From Tardiphaga sp052076105 (lineage in GTDB: Bacteria > Pseudomonadota > Alphaproteobacteria > Rhizobiales > Xanthobacteraceae): a stretch of DNA of 64,000 nt. The translations under genes and the position numbers were made by a program. The stretch is from assembly GCF_052076105.1 (NCBI RefSeq), contig NZ_CP197245.1, positions 6,019,463-6,083,462 of the forward strand, in the 5' to 3' direction. Of the stretch, positions 52,603 through 61,483 are shown piece after piece; within the stretch, counting starts at the first letter, position 1; each line of letters opens with the position of its first letter. The notes under the pieces are model-generated. The model made no database searches and was not told where the DNA came from. It worked only from the letters and a program-made list of their open reading frames with translations.

Positions 52603-52686
52603 TTGGATCAACGTCGCGGGCGCAATTCGAGCAACCGTTCCAGCGCCCGGCGGCAATCGATCCAGTGAATTGTTCAAGAGGCCCTC

Positions 52687-53547
52687 ATGAAACTATGCAG
52701 CTATTTGACCGGCGGAAGCAGCCATTACGGCGTAGCGACCGATGATGGCGTCATCGATCTCAGCGCATTGCTCGGATCGGAATTTCCCGATCTGCGCAGG
52801 CTGATCGCCGGCAACGGGCTGGCGAAGGCGAAGCAGGTGAGCGCCGGCCGCAAACCCGATCATCGACTGTCGGATCTGGTCTTGCTGCCGCCGATCCCGG
52901 CGCCGGAGAAGCTGTGGTGCATCGGCGTCAACTACAAGGACCGCAACGCCGAATACAAGGACAACTCGGATCTGCCGAGATATCCGAGCCTGTTCGTCCG
53001 CAACCCGTCGTCGGTGGTCGGCTCCGATCAGCCGATTGAAAAGCCGAAGATCTCCGAGCAGCTCGACTACGAAGGCGAGCTCGTGATTGTCATCGGCAAG
53101 GAAGGCCGTCACATCACGCGCGAGAATGCGTGGTCGCACATCTTCGGTATGACTCTCTGTAACGAAGGCTCGGTGCGGGACTGGCTGCACCACGGCAAGT
53201 TCAACGTCACGCAGGGCAAGAACTTCGATCGTTCCGGCAGCGTCGGGCCGTGGATCGTCACGGCCGACGAATGCGATCCGCAGGGGACGCACGATATCGT
53301 CACACGGGTGAACGGGGAGGAGCGTCAGAACGACTCGACTGAGCGGCTGATGTTCACCTTCGACTATCTGATTTCCTATCTGTCGACCTTCGCCACCTTG
53401 AAGCCCGGCGACATGATCGCGACCGGAACGCCGACCGGCGCCGGCGCCCGCTTCACGCCGCCGCGTTGGCTCAAGCCAGGCGATGTCGTCGAGGTCGAGT
53501 CCGGGCAGATCGGCATTCTTCGCAACGTCGTCGCAGAGGAGAAATAA
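52687..53547 (+). CDS. Fumarylacetoacetate hydrolase family protein
   Basis: The 286-residue protein has the FAH fold core of the COG0179 group: KLWCIGVNYKDRNAEYKDN, PSLFVRNPSSVVGSDQPI, the metal-binding QLDYEGELVIVIGKEGRHI and GDMIATGTPTGAGARFTPP. Members hydrolyse or decarboxylate 2-oxo acids from aromatic ring cleavage, such as acylpyruvates and 2-hydroxyhepta-2,4-dienedioate. The precise substrate cannot be read. It ends two bases before the next gene. Confidence 0.9.
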   Translation: MKLCSYLTGGSSHYGVATDDGVIDLSALLGSEFPDLRRLIAGNGLAKAKQVSAGRKPDHRLSDLVLLPPIPAPEKLWCIGVNYKDRNAEYKDNSDLPRYPSLFVRNPSSVVGSDQPIEKPKISEQLDYEGELVIVIGKEGRHITRENAWSHIFGMTLCNEGSVRDWLHHGKFNVTQGKNFDRSGSVGPWIVTADECDPQGTHDIVTRVNGEERQNDSTERLMFTFDYLISYLSTFATLKPGDMIATGTPTGAGARFTPPRWLKPGDVVEVESGQIGILRNVVAEEK

Positions 53548-53549
53548 CG

Positions 53550-54353
53550 GTGCTTGATCAGGCAGTCATCGATACGCTGGCGCGTCGCCTCGACGAAGCG
53601 GAGCGGACCAAGACGCTCATCACCATGTTCACCGCCGATTATCCCGATCTCACCATCGAGGATGCCTATGCGATCCAGCGGACCTGGACGGCGCTGCAGC
53701 TCGAACGCGGGCGGGTGATCAAAGGTCACAAGATCGGCCTGACCTCGAAGGCCATGCAGAATGCGGTCAGCATCTCCGAGCCGGATTACGGCGTGCTGTT
53801 CGCCGACATGATCTATCAGGATGCCGGCACCATCCCCTATGAGCGGTTCTTCGCGCCGCGCGTCGAGGTCGAGCTGGCCTTCGTGCTCAAGACCGACCTG
53901 CGCGGGCCGGATTGCACGATCTTCGACGTACTGAACGCGACAGACTACGTCACACCGGCGCTCGAAATCCTGGAAACGCGGATGCATCGGGTGCATCCGC
54001 AAACCAAGAAGCCTCGCACGGTGGTGGACACGATCTCCGATAACGCAGCGAATGCCGCGCTCGTGGTCGGCGGTCGTCCATTCCGTCCGCTGGATGTCGA
54101 TCTGCGCTGGGTCAGCGCGCTGCTGTTCCGGAATGGTCAGATCGAGGAGACCGGCGTCGCCGCCGGCGTGCTGAACCATCCGGCAAACGGCATCGCGTGG
54201 CTCGCCAATCGCCTCGCGCCGCACGACGAATACCTTGCTGCGGGCGAGGTGGTGCTCGCCGGATCCTTCACGCGTCCGATCGAGGTCAGCCGCGGCGATA
54301 CGATTCACGCCGATTACGGGCCGTATGGCTCGGTGTCGTGTCAATTCGTTTGA
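53550..54353 (+). CDS. 2-oxo-hept-4-ene-1,7-dioate hydratase-like (HpaH/MhpD family)
   Basis: The 267-residue product matches HpaH- and 2-oxopent-4-enoate-hydratase-type enzymes: VIKGHKIGLTSKAMQNAV, YGVLFADMIYQDAGTIPYERF, PRVEVELAFVLK and AGSFTRPIEVSRGDTIHADYG. They hydrate, or in the 4-oxalocrotonate decarboxylase branch decarboxylate, dienol acids in meta-cleavage pathways. The GTG at 53550 has GAGGAG upstream and is preferred to an in-frame start within the preceding gene. The symbol hpaH is not given because the pathway is unproven. Confidence 0.88.
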   Translation: MLDQAVIDTLARRLDEAERTKTLITMFTADYPDLTIEDAYAIQRTWTALQLERGRVIKGHKIGLTSKAMQNAVSISEPDYGVLFADMIYQDAGTIPYERFFAPRVEVELAFVLKTDLRGPDCTIFDVLNATDYVTPALEILETRMHRVHPQTKKPRTVVDTISDNAANAALVVGGRPFRPLDVDLRWVSALLFRNGQIEETGVAAGVLNHPANGIAWLANRLAPHDEYLAAGEVVLAGSFTRPIEVSRGDTIHADYGPYGSVSCQFV

Positions 54354-54375
54354 CCGTTACCCGGAGACTGCAGCC

Positions 54376-54768
54376 ATGACATCTTCCAAGCGCCGCCGCA
54401 GCGTTCATATCGGCGAGTTCAAGCACGCAAATCCGATCCCCAATGCCTGCCGCATCAACAATCTGCTGATGTCCGGCGTCATCCTCGGCCGCGATCCCAA
54501 GACAAGCGAGATGCCGCCCGATCTCGAAAGCCAGTGCGCCAACATGTTCGCGCATATGAAGGCTATCGTGGAAGCCGGGGGCGGCAGCACCGACGACATC
54601 ATCAAGATGACGGTCTGGCTGAAGGATCGCAGCAATCGCGGGCCGGTCAATGTCGAGTGGCTCAAGATGTTTCCGGACGAGCATTCGCGCCCGGCCCGTC
54701 ACGCGCTCTCCATGGAGATGGAGGGCGGCGCCCTGGTGCAGTGCGATTTCACTGCGGTGATCGATTAA
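54376..54768 (+). CDS. RidA family protein
   Basis: The 130-residue protein has the RidA/YjgF fold pattern: NNLLMSGVILGRDPKTSEMP, ANMFAHMKAIVEAGGGSTDDIIKMTVWLKD and the active-site arginine region HSRPARHALSMEM. RidA proteins hydrolyse reactive enamines and imines; some relatives are 2-aminomuconate deaminases. In this cluster a deaminase role on an amino-acid-like ring-cleavage product is plausible but not shown. It lies 22 bp after the hydratase gene. Confidence 0.9.
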   Translation: MTSSKRRRSVHIGEFKHANPIPNACRINNLLMSGVILGRDPKTSEMPPDLESQCANMFAHMKAIVEAGGGSTDDIIKMTVWLKDRSNRGPVNVEWLKMFPDEHSRPARHALSMEMEGGALVQCDFTAVID

Positions 54769-54780
54769 AGGAGCAGACAG

Positions 54781-55653
54781 ATGCCCGACTATCTTCCATT
54801 TGATCCGAACCCGCGCACGCCATCCCGCAAGCCGCCGCCGAAGAGCATCGACAGTCAGTTTCATGTCATGGGTCCGGTGGAGCGCTATCCGGTTCGACCC
54901 GGCGCGGCGTATCAGATGCCGAGCGCGACCTGGGAAGCGACACTTCGGGTGCATAAAGCGCTTGGCATCGAGCGGGGCATCATCGTGCAGACGACGACCT
55001 ATGGTGCCGATCATTCGGTGGTCCTCGATGGGCTGGCGGCGATGGGGCCGAACTACAAGGCTTGCGCAAATGCGCTCGTCTTTGCCGAGCGCGACGATGC
55101 TTATCTCGCAAAGCTGAACGATGCTGGCGTTGGCGGGGCGCGCTTCAGCTTTCGCAAGGAGCTCGGCGCAGTCCTCTCCGACAGCGACTATGAGCGTGCC
55201 ATCGCGCGCATCAACGAGCTCGGCTGGTACGCGAAATTCCAGCCGGAGAAGGACGGCATCGTTGGCAATCTGGACAAGATTGCGTCGCTGAAAGTGCCGG
55301 TTCTGATCGATCACATGGGCCGCCCGGATCCGGCGCGCGGCAAAGACGATCCGAACCTGCGCGCCGTGCTCGATCTCCTGGCGAGAGGCAATTTCTGGGT
55401 GATGCTCTCACTCGGCGAAAAGACGTCCAGAAAAGGTCCGCCGTGGGACGACGTCGTTCCCATCGCACAAGCCTATCTCGAAGCCGCGCCCGATCGCTGC
55501 GTCTGGGCAAGCGACTGGCCGCATCCCGTATCGGTCGTTCAGCCGCCGAACGACGCCGACCTGCTTGAATTGCTCTATCGCTACGCGCCGGACGATGCCT
55601 TGCTGGAAAAGATATTGGTCACCAACCCGGCGAAGCTGTTTGGGTTCTCCTGA
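54781..55653 (+). CDS. Amidohydrolase-superfamily hydrolase (2-pyrone-4,6-dicarboxylate lactonase-like)
   Basis: The 290-residue TIM-barrel protein resembles the PF04909/LigI group: KSIDSQFHVMGP near the start, VQTTTYGADHSVVLDGL, VPVLIDHMGRPDP and RCVWASDWPHPV. The usual N-terminal H-x-H is Q-F-H here, while the later His and Asp are kept. LigI-type lactonases work without bound metal, so the change may fit that subgroup. It is the last gene of the cluster, 12 bp after the RidA gene. Confidence 0.87.
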   Translation: MPDYLPFDPNPRTPSRKPPPKSIDSQFHVMGPVERYPVRPGAAYQMPSATWEATLRVHKALGIERGIIVQTTTYGADHSVVLDGLAAMGPNYKACANALVFAERDDAYLAKLNDAGVGGARFSFRKELGAVLSDSDYERAIARINELGWYAKFQPEKDGIVGNLDKIASLKVPVLIDHMGRPDPARGKDDPNLRAVLDLLARGNFWVMLSLGEKTSRKGPPWDDVVPIAQAYLEAAPDRCVWASDWPHPVSVVQPPNDADLLELLYRYAPDDALLEKILVTNPAKLFGFS

Positions 55654-55834
55654 TAGATAATGGCTCACACCCTGCCGGGAGGGAATCCACTTCCGGCAGA
55701 TATCCGGGGTCGGTCGATGATCTCGATCGTTTCGGCGAGTGAGTCAGAACCTCTCGCGCGCGGGAGGCACATCCGAGCGCTCATAACCGCAGCCATATAG
55801 TCGTAAACCAGCGTCCCCGGAGGTTTGTTTCGAC

Positions 55835-56746
55835 CTACGGTCTATCACGGCCCCACGGGAAGAGAGATACCGGAAAATCGGCCGCATAGCGCCGCCCTTT
55901 CGGTGGACGGGGCGGCTCCTGCCGAGGATTCGGATCCGGTTCCAGCACCTTGCGATAAAGATGCCAGGTGGCGTGGCCGAGCAGGGGCAGAACAACGGCG
56001 AGACCGACGAATAACGGTAGCGAACCGGCCACCAGCAGCGCGGCGACAATCAGACCCCATGCCGCCATCGTCACGGGATTTTTCATTACGACCCGCAGCG
56101 AGGTCTGAACTGCATCTGTCACATTGGCATGCCGGTCGAGCATCAGCGGAAACGCCACGACGCTCACGCATAGGGCTACGATGGCAAACAATAGTCCGAC
56201 ACCGCAGCCCTGGACGATCAGTTGGTGTCCTTCTGTCGTTGTGAGGATGCGCGATGCGAAATCGGGAATGCTGGCCGCGGGGGCATTGCCGAACTTCGAG
56301 ACGTAAATTGTATTCGCAGTGGTCACCCAGACCACGAACAGAATGAGCAGGAGCGTGCCGAGGCCAAGCATGGCCCCAAAGGACGGCGAGCGTAGCACGT
56401 CGATCGCATGCCAGGCGGACGCTTCTTCGCCGCGTTCGCGGCGTCGGCTGAGTTCATAGAGACCGAGGGCTGCAAAAGGACCAATCAATGCAAAGCCGGC
56501 GGCTAGCGGGAAAAGCAGTGGTAACACCGAATAGCCAAGGGTCATTCTGGCCAGCACAAGCCCGAGAACAGGATAGATGACGCACAGAATAATGGCGTGA
56601 CTCGGAACCGCCTTGAAGTCCTCCCAGCCCAGCCGCAACGCATCGTGCAGATCGGACAACCCGATCTTGCGAATGACGGGCGCGGCGACGCTATCGGAAG
56701 CGCCAGGTGCTGTCTGCGGGATATTGTCAGAATACGGAGTAGCCAT
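55835..56746 (-). CDS. DUF2189 domain-containing membrane protein
   Basis: The 303-residue protein has a soluble N terminus with RKIGLSDLHDALRLGWEDFKAVPSHAI, then about six hydrophobic segments (GLVLARMTLGYSVLPLLFPLAAGFALIGP; MLGLGTLLLILFVVWVTT) and a Pro/Arg-rich tail. This is the DUF2189 pattern; function unknown. The ATG at 56746 with GGGAGA upstream is preferred to the GTG two codons earlier. It is divergent from the oxidase operon. Confidence 0.87.
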   Translation of the reverse strand: MATPYSDNIPQTAPGASDSVAAPVIRKIGLSDLHDALRLGWEDFKAVPSHAIILCVIYPVLGLVLARMTLGYSVLPLLFPLAAGFALIGPFAALGLYELSRRRERGEEASAWHAIDVLRSPSFGAMLGLGTLLLILFVVWVTTANTIYVSKFGNAPAASIPDFASRILTTTEGHQLIVQGCGVGLLFAIVALCVSVVAFPLMLDRHANVTDAVQTSLRVVMKNPVTMAAWGLIVAALLVAGSLPLFVGLAVVLPLLGHATWHLYRKVLEPDPNPRQEPPRPPKGRRYAADFPVSLFPWGRDRP

Positions 56747-57344
56747 GGTCACGATCTCCCACGCGTTCGCACCGGCGAGATCGGGTCATTCTCAAATGAC
56801 GAGCATTCGCCTTCGTGCGCAGAAATCGCGACTGGTTCTGGAAGACGGCCAAGTTCAACGAAGAGAGCTTTGCCGAGCAAAACCTGTCGCAACCTGTGCA
56901 GCGAGTCTAACGCAATCCGGAAAGAATAGCACGCACAGTTCGGTGATTTCTTCTTTTGCAAGGTCTACGTTTCGTCCCGTGGCTGATGGCAATCGGAGTA
57001 TCACTTGTTTGTCGGGTGGGCGCACACATCGTGCATTGCAGTGCGATATGGAAATCCGTTGCACGCGCGTCGTTCAACAGGTCGATCGTGGTGCTATCGT
57101 CTGTCGTGAGGAATAAGCCGGTCTATTGACAATCAAGCCTGCCGGGGAACATCCTGTAGTGGCAAGTGCCCGTAGTTCGACGACACCAGCGATCGCAACT
57201 TTTCGAATTCGATATTGCGACCGGTTAGAGGGCAAGGCGGCCAGCATTGTGATGGCGGGCTCAAAATCAGCCATCGATGCAGACATGAACTGCGCCCTTT
57301 TCTAAGTCTTGTCCGCAGCCTCTAGAGGCAAGGATGAACAAGGG
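56747..57344. other. 598-bp region upstream of the oxidase operon, no gene seen
   Basis: Short frames on both strands here have neither a family pattern nor the codon bias of the neighbours. GC content looks lower than average. TCTAGA palindrome CCTCTAGAGG lies at 57319-57328, 17 bp before the subunit II start. No FNR/FixK box (TTGAT-N4-ATCAA) was found. The region may hold the oxidase promoter or a small RNA, or a decayed gene. Confidence 0.45.
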
Positions 57345-58178
57345 ATGGCTGTAGCATTCTTACTGCTGTTGGTCGCGGTCGCCTCGGTGCTGTTTCACCT
57401 CCTGAGCCCGTGGTGGTGGACACCGATCGCTTCAAACTGGAATTACATCGACGACACGATCACCATGACGTTCTGGATCACGGGGGTGGTTTTCTTCGCG
57501 GTCGTCGCATTCATCGCCTATTGCATCTTCCGCTTTCATCACAGGGAAGGAAGACAGGCGGCCTATGAGCCCGAAAACAAAAGGCTCGAATGGTGGCTCA
57601 CCATAGGGACTGCGATCGGTGTCGGGGCGATGTTGGCGCCCGGTTTGGTTGTCTGGCATCAGTTTGTGACGGTGCCCCACGATGCGACAGAAATTGAGGT
57701 CATGGGCCAGCAATGGCGCTGGAGCTATCGGTTGCCCGGAAAAGACGGCCGGCTCGGGACGGTCGATGCCCGCAATGTCAGTGCCGAGAATCCACTAGGC
57801 TTGAATCCGAACGATCCTAACGGCCAGGACGACGTCGTGGTTGAGAACGACGATTTGCACCTCCCGATCGGGAAGCCGGTCAAGGTATTGCTCCGTTCAA
57901 TCGACGTTCTGCACGATTTCTATGTGCCCGAGTTCCGGGCGAAGATGGATATGGTGCCGGGCTCGGTCACGTATTTCTGGTTCACTCCCACGCGCACAGG
58001 AACATTCGAGGTTCTTTGCGCGGAACTGTGCGGCATCGCGCATGCGCAAATGCGGAGCAACGTCATCGTCCAGGAAGAGAGCGAATATCATGCATGGCTG
58101 GAGAAGCAGCAGACATTCGCAGCGTTATACGGTCATCGCATCATCATGAAGGCGACTTACACGACCCGCGGCAAATAG
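57345..58178 (+). CDS. coxM: Cytochrome c oxidase subunit II (CoxM-like)
   Basis: The 277-residue subunit has two membrane helices (VAFLLLLVAVASVLFHLLSP; ITGVVFFAVVAFIAYCIF), then the periplasmic cupredoxin with the complete CuA site: a histidine in SIDVLHDFYVPEF and the C-x-x-x-C-x-x-x-H run CAELCGIAHAQM. EVMGQQWRWSYRLPG is the aromatic electron-entry region. It takes electrons from cytochrome c. The order II-I-III-III-IV matches the coxMNOP locus of Bradyrhizobium as I know it. The ATG at 57345 has CAAGG upstream. Confidence 0.9.
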   Translation: MAVAFLLLLVAVASVLFHLLSPWWWTPIASNWNYIDDTITMTFWITGVVFFAVVAFIAYCIFRFHHREGRQAAYEPENKRLEWWLTIGTAIGVGAMLAPGLVVWHQFVTVPHDATEIEVMGQQWRWSYRLPGKDGRLGTVDARNVSAENPLGLNPNDPNGQDDVVVENDDLHLPIGKPVKVLLRSIDVLHDFYVPEFRAKMDMVPGSVTYFWFTPTRTGTFEVLCAELCGIAHAQMRSNVIVQEESEYHAWLEKQQTFAALYGHRIIMKATYTTRGK

Positions 58179-58258
58179 CAGGACCGGTGCGGCGGCGTTG
58201 TACGTCGTAACGCTCATGGTGAGCGATGATCAGAAGATAAATCCGGGAGGACATTTTA

Positions 58259-60034
58259 ATGGTTGATGTCCCGTCTGACGTACTTGCAGGAATTCCGCCG
58301 GCCGAAGTGGGTGAGGTCGATCTCTATCACCCGAGAAGCTGGTGGACGCGATACGTCTTCTCGCAAGATGCCAAGATCATTGCGGTCCAGTATGCTGTTA
58401 CGGCAATGGCCATCGGTATGGTCGCGCTGGTGCTGTCGTGGCTTATGCGACTGCAACTCGGTTTTCCCGGAACGTTTTCGTTTATCGATCCGAGTCAGTA
58501 TCTCCAGTTTATCACCATGCATGGCATGATCATGGTGATCTACCTTCTCACAGCGCTGTTCCTCGGGGGCTTCGGGAATTATCTCATCCCGCTGATGGTC
58601 GGCGCTCGCGACATGGTTTTCCCCTATGCGAACATGCTGAGCTACTGGATTTATCTGCTTGCAGTCTTGGTGCTGGCTTCGACTTTCTTCGTGCCGGGCG
58701 GCCCGACAGGTGCGGGATGGACGTTATATCCGCCGCAGGCCATTCTTTCCGGAAGCCCCGGACAGGAAGCAGGCATCATCTTGATGCTGGTGTCGCTGAT
58801 CCTGTTCATTATCGGCTTCACCATGGGTGGCTTGAATTACGTCGTGACTGTGCTGCAGGGTCGCACGCGCGGAATGACGCTGATGCGGCTGCCTCTGACG
58901 GTGTGGGGCATCTTTACAGCAACCGTGATGGCATTGCTTGCATTTCCAGCCTTGTTCGTCGCCTCGGTGATGATGCTGTTCGATCGGCTTCTTGGCACCA
59001 GCTTCTTTATGCCAACGCTGGTGGAGATGGGGCAGCTGGGGAAATACGGCGGGGGCAGTCCGCTGCTGTTTCAGCACCTGTTCTGGTTTTTCGGCCATCC
59101 CGAGGTCTACATTGTTGCGCTACCTGCTTTCGGCATTGTCTCTGATCTCATCAGTACTCATGCACGAAAGAATATTTTCGGCTATCGCATGATGGTGTGG
59201 GCGATTGTCGGAATCGGAGCGCTGAGCTTCGTGGTGTGGGCGCACCACATGTATGTCAGCGGCATGAATCCGAAGTTCGGCTTTTTCTTCGCGACAACGA
59301 CCCTCATCATCGCGATCCCCACGGCGATCAAGGTTTACAACTGGATCCTGACCCTGTGGCGCGGCGACATTCACCTCACCATTCCGATGCTGTTCGCGCT
59401 CGCGTTCATCATCACCTTCGTCAACGGCGGCTTGACGGGCCTGTTCCTTGGCAACGTCGTCGTCGACGTTCCGCTGTCCGACACCATGTTCGTGGTCGCC
59501 CATTTTCACATGGTGATGGGCGTTGCGCCGATCATGGTCGTGTTTGGCGCGATCTATCACTGGTATCCGAAAGTGACGGGACGGATGCTGAACGAGACGC
59601 TGGGGCGTTTCCATTTTTGGGTCACTTTCCTCGGAGCCTACGCGGTCTTCTTCCCCATGCACTATCTCGGGCTGTTGGGGATGCCGCGCCGCTATCATGA
59701 CATCGGCGGGACGGCGTTCGTCCCGGCGTCGGCTCATGACCTGAATGCATTCATGAGTATAGCCGCGCTTATCGTCGGTTTTGCCCAGCTGGTCTTTGTG
59801 TTCAACATGATCCGGAGCCTGTCCAAGGGCAAGGAGGCTGGCGGCAATCCGTGGAACGCGACCACGCTTGAGTGGCAAACGCCGGAGACGCCGCCTGCGC
59901 ATGGCAACTGGGGCAAAGAGCTCCCGATCGTCTATCGCTGGGCTTATGACTATAGCGTGCCCGGCGCTGCACGAGATTTCATTCCCCAGAATGAACCGCC
60001 GGCCAGTCTGACACCGAAGGGCGCGCATCCATGA
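58259..60034 (+). CDS. coxN: Cytochrome c oxidase subunit I (CoxN-like)
   Basis: The 591-residue catalytic subunit has twelve or more hydrophobic segments. It has the heme a and a3-CuB ligands: the first histidine in FITMHGMIMVIYLL, HPEVYIVALPAFG with the cross-linked His-Tyr pair, VWAHHMYVSGM with two CuB histidines and VVAHFHMVMGVAPIM with both heme histidines. The G-x-x-N-Y-L-I-P-L-M segment with D at GARDM suggests a functional D-channel, type A. RBS GGGAGG precedes the ATG. The last four bases overlap the next gene (ATGA). Confidence 0.95.
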   Translation: MVDVPSDVLAGIPPAEVGEVDLYHPRSWWTRYVFSQDAKIIAVQYAVTAMAIGMVALVLSWLMRLQLGFPGTFSFIDPSQYLQFITMHGMIMVIYLLTALFLGGFGNYLIPLMVGARDMVFPYANMLSYWIYLLAVLVLASTFFVPGGPTGAGWTLYPPQAILSGSPGQEAGIILMLVSLILFIIGFTMGGLNYVVTVLQGRTRGMTLMRLPLTVWGIFTATVMALLAFPALFVASVMMLFDRLLGTSFFMPTLVEMGQLGKYGGGSPLLFQHLFWFFGHPEVYIVALPAFGIVSDLISTHARKNIFGYRMMVWAIVGIGALSFVVWAHHMYVSGMNPKFGFFFATTTLIIAIPTAIKVYNWILTLWRGDIHLTIPMLFALAFIITFVNGGLTGLFLGNVVVDVPLSDTMFVVAHFHMVMGVAPIMVVFGAIYHWYPKVTGRMLNETLGRFHFWVTFLGAYAVFFPMHYLGLLGMPRRYHDIGGTAFVPASAHDLNAFMSIAALIVGFAQLVFVFNMIRSLSKGKEAGGNPWNATTLEWQTPETPPAHGNWGKELPIVYRWAYDYSVPGAARDFIPQNEPPASLTPKGAHP

Positions 60035-60735
60035 CGGCCATTGTCCTGTTCATGGCTGGAATAGCGGCCATTGCGGGATGGTGGCTCTCGCAGCAACGGC
60101 TTGCGGCCAAGCCTTGGCTGGAGGAGGGAGCGGTCGGCGATTTTCCCGGCGGAAGTTCGATATCGTTGCCGGCGGCAAAAATCGGTCTGGGTGTGTTTCT
60201 CGCGGTCGTCGGGTCGTTGTTTGCGCTCTTCGTCAGCGCTTACTCCATGCGCATGCAATTGATCGACTGGCGGTCGCTGCCGGTGCCCGGATTGCTGTGG
60301 TTCAACACTGGTGTTCTGATCGTGAGCAGCGGCGCGTTGCAATGGGCGCAGGTTTCCGCACATCGGGACGACAGCGAGAGCGTGCTGATCGGTCTCCTTG
60401 CAAGCGGCGTTGCCGCCGTTGTTTTTCTGATAGGTCAGTTGCTGGTGTGGCAGCAGCTCAACACCGGGGGCTACTTTCTGGCGGCCAATCCTGCCAACGC
60501 CTTCTTCTATCTGATCACCGCGGTTCATGGACTGCACTTGCTCGGCGGTCTCGTGGCTCTGGGCAGAACCATCGTCAAGGCATGGCGCGGTGTTGAAATC
60601 CCGCGCCTGCGTTTGAGCGTGGAACTATGCACGATGTATTGGCATTTCCTGCTTTTGGTCTGGTTGATCCTGTTCGCCCTGCTGACAGGGTGGGCGGATG
60701 ATTTCGTCACCATCTGTCGCCAGTTGCTGACATAG
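60031..60735 (+). CDS. coxO: Cytochrome c oxidase subunit III-like protein (CoxO-like)
   Basis: The 234-residue membrane protein has a N-terminal helix, a short periplasmic or cytoplasmic loop, and five further helices of the COX3 fold (KIGLGVFLAVVGSLFALFVSAY, AFFYLITAVHGLHLLGGLVALG, LCTMYWHFLLLVWLILFALL). It is more divergent than the following subunit III gene. Two COX3 genes in tandem occur in coxMNOP. Start overlaps the subunit I stop. Confidence 0.82.
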   Translation: MTAIVLFMAGIAAIAGWWLSQQRLAAKPWLEEGAVGDFPGGSSISLPAAKIGLGVFLAVVGSLFALFVSAYSMRMQLIDWRSLPVPGLLWFNTGVLIVSSGALQWAQVSAHRDDSESVLIGLLASGVAAVVFLIGQLLVWQQLNTGGYFLAANPANAFFYLITAVHGLHLLGGLVALGRTIVKAWRGVEIPRLRLSVELCTMYWHFLLLVWLILFALLTGWADDFVTICRQLLT

Positions 60736-60751
60736 GAAAGGCATCGATGCG

Positions 60752-61474
60752 ATGGCAGAGACTGTGCTGACAAACATCGAAAAGCGCCGAACAATGATCT
60801 CGGGCTGGCAGGGCATTGTCGCCGACTGGTCCTCGGATCAACGGGCATTCAAGAATGTTTCGTGGGGAAAGGCCATGATGTGGATCTTTCTCCTCAGCGA
60901 TACATTCATCTTCGGTTGCTTCCTGCTGTCGTACATGACGGCACGCATGTCCACGACGGTGGCCTGGCCAAACCCGAGTGAAGTTTTCGCTCTGACGATT
61001 GCTGGACAACACATTCCGCTCATTCTGATCGCCATCATGACCTTCGTGCTGATTAGCAGCAGCGGGACCATGGCTATGGCCGTTAATTTCGGCTACCGCC
61101 ACGATCGCCACAAAACGGCGATCCTGATGTTGGTGACCGCTGCGTTCGGCGCGACATTTGTCGGAATGCAGGCTTTCGAATGGACCAAGCTGATTATGGA
61201 GGGGGTGAGGCCCTGGGAAAACCCGTGGGGCGCGGAGCAATTTGGCTCATCCTTTTTCATGATCACGGGGTTCCACGGCACGCACGTAACAATTGGCGTG
61301 ATTTTCCTGATCATCATTGCGCGAAAGGTCTGGCGCGGAGATTTCGAGACTGGACGCCGGGGATTTTTCACAAGCAGGAAGGGGAACTACGAGATCGTCG
61401 AAATCACTGGCCTGTATTGGCATTTCGTCGATTTGGTATGGGTGTTTATCTTTGCCTTTTTCTATCTTTGGTGA
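60752..61474 (+). CDS. coxP: Cytochrome c oxidase subunit III (CoxP-like)
   Basis: The 240-residue protein is a clear COX3 family member: KAMMWIFLLSDTFIFGCFLLSY, ATFVGMQAFEWTKLI, FFMITGFHGTHVTIGVIFL and GLYWHFVDLVWVFIFAFFYLW. The glutamate and histidines of the subunit III helices are in place. It starts 16 bp after the previous gene and 9 bp before subunit IV. Confidence 0.9.
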   Translation: MAETVLTNIEKRRTMISGWQGIVADWSSDQRAFKNVSWGKAMMWIFLLSDTFIFGCFLLSYMTARMSTTVAWPNPSEVFALTIAGQHIPLILIAIMTFVLISSSGTMAMAVNFGYRHDRHKTAILMLVTAAFGATFVGMQAFEWTKLIMEGVRPWENPWGAEQFGSSFFMITGFHGTHVTIGVIFLIIIARKVWRGDFETGRRGFFTSRKGNYEIVEITGLYWHFVDLVWVFIFAFFYLW

Positions 61475-61483
61475 GGGAAAAAC

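Noticed and set aside
57125..57136. TTGACAATCAA upstream of the oxidase operon as an FNR/FixK site
   Set aside because: The half-sites are one base apart rather than four, and the first is TTGAC.
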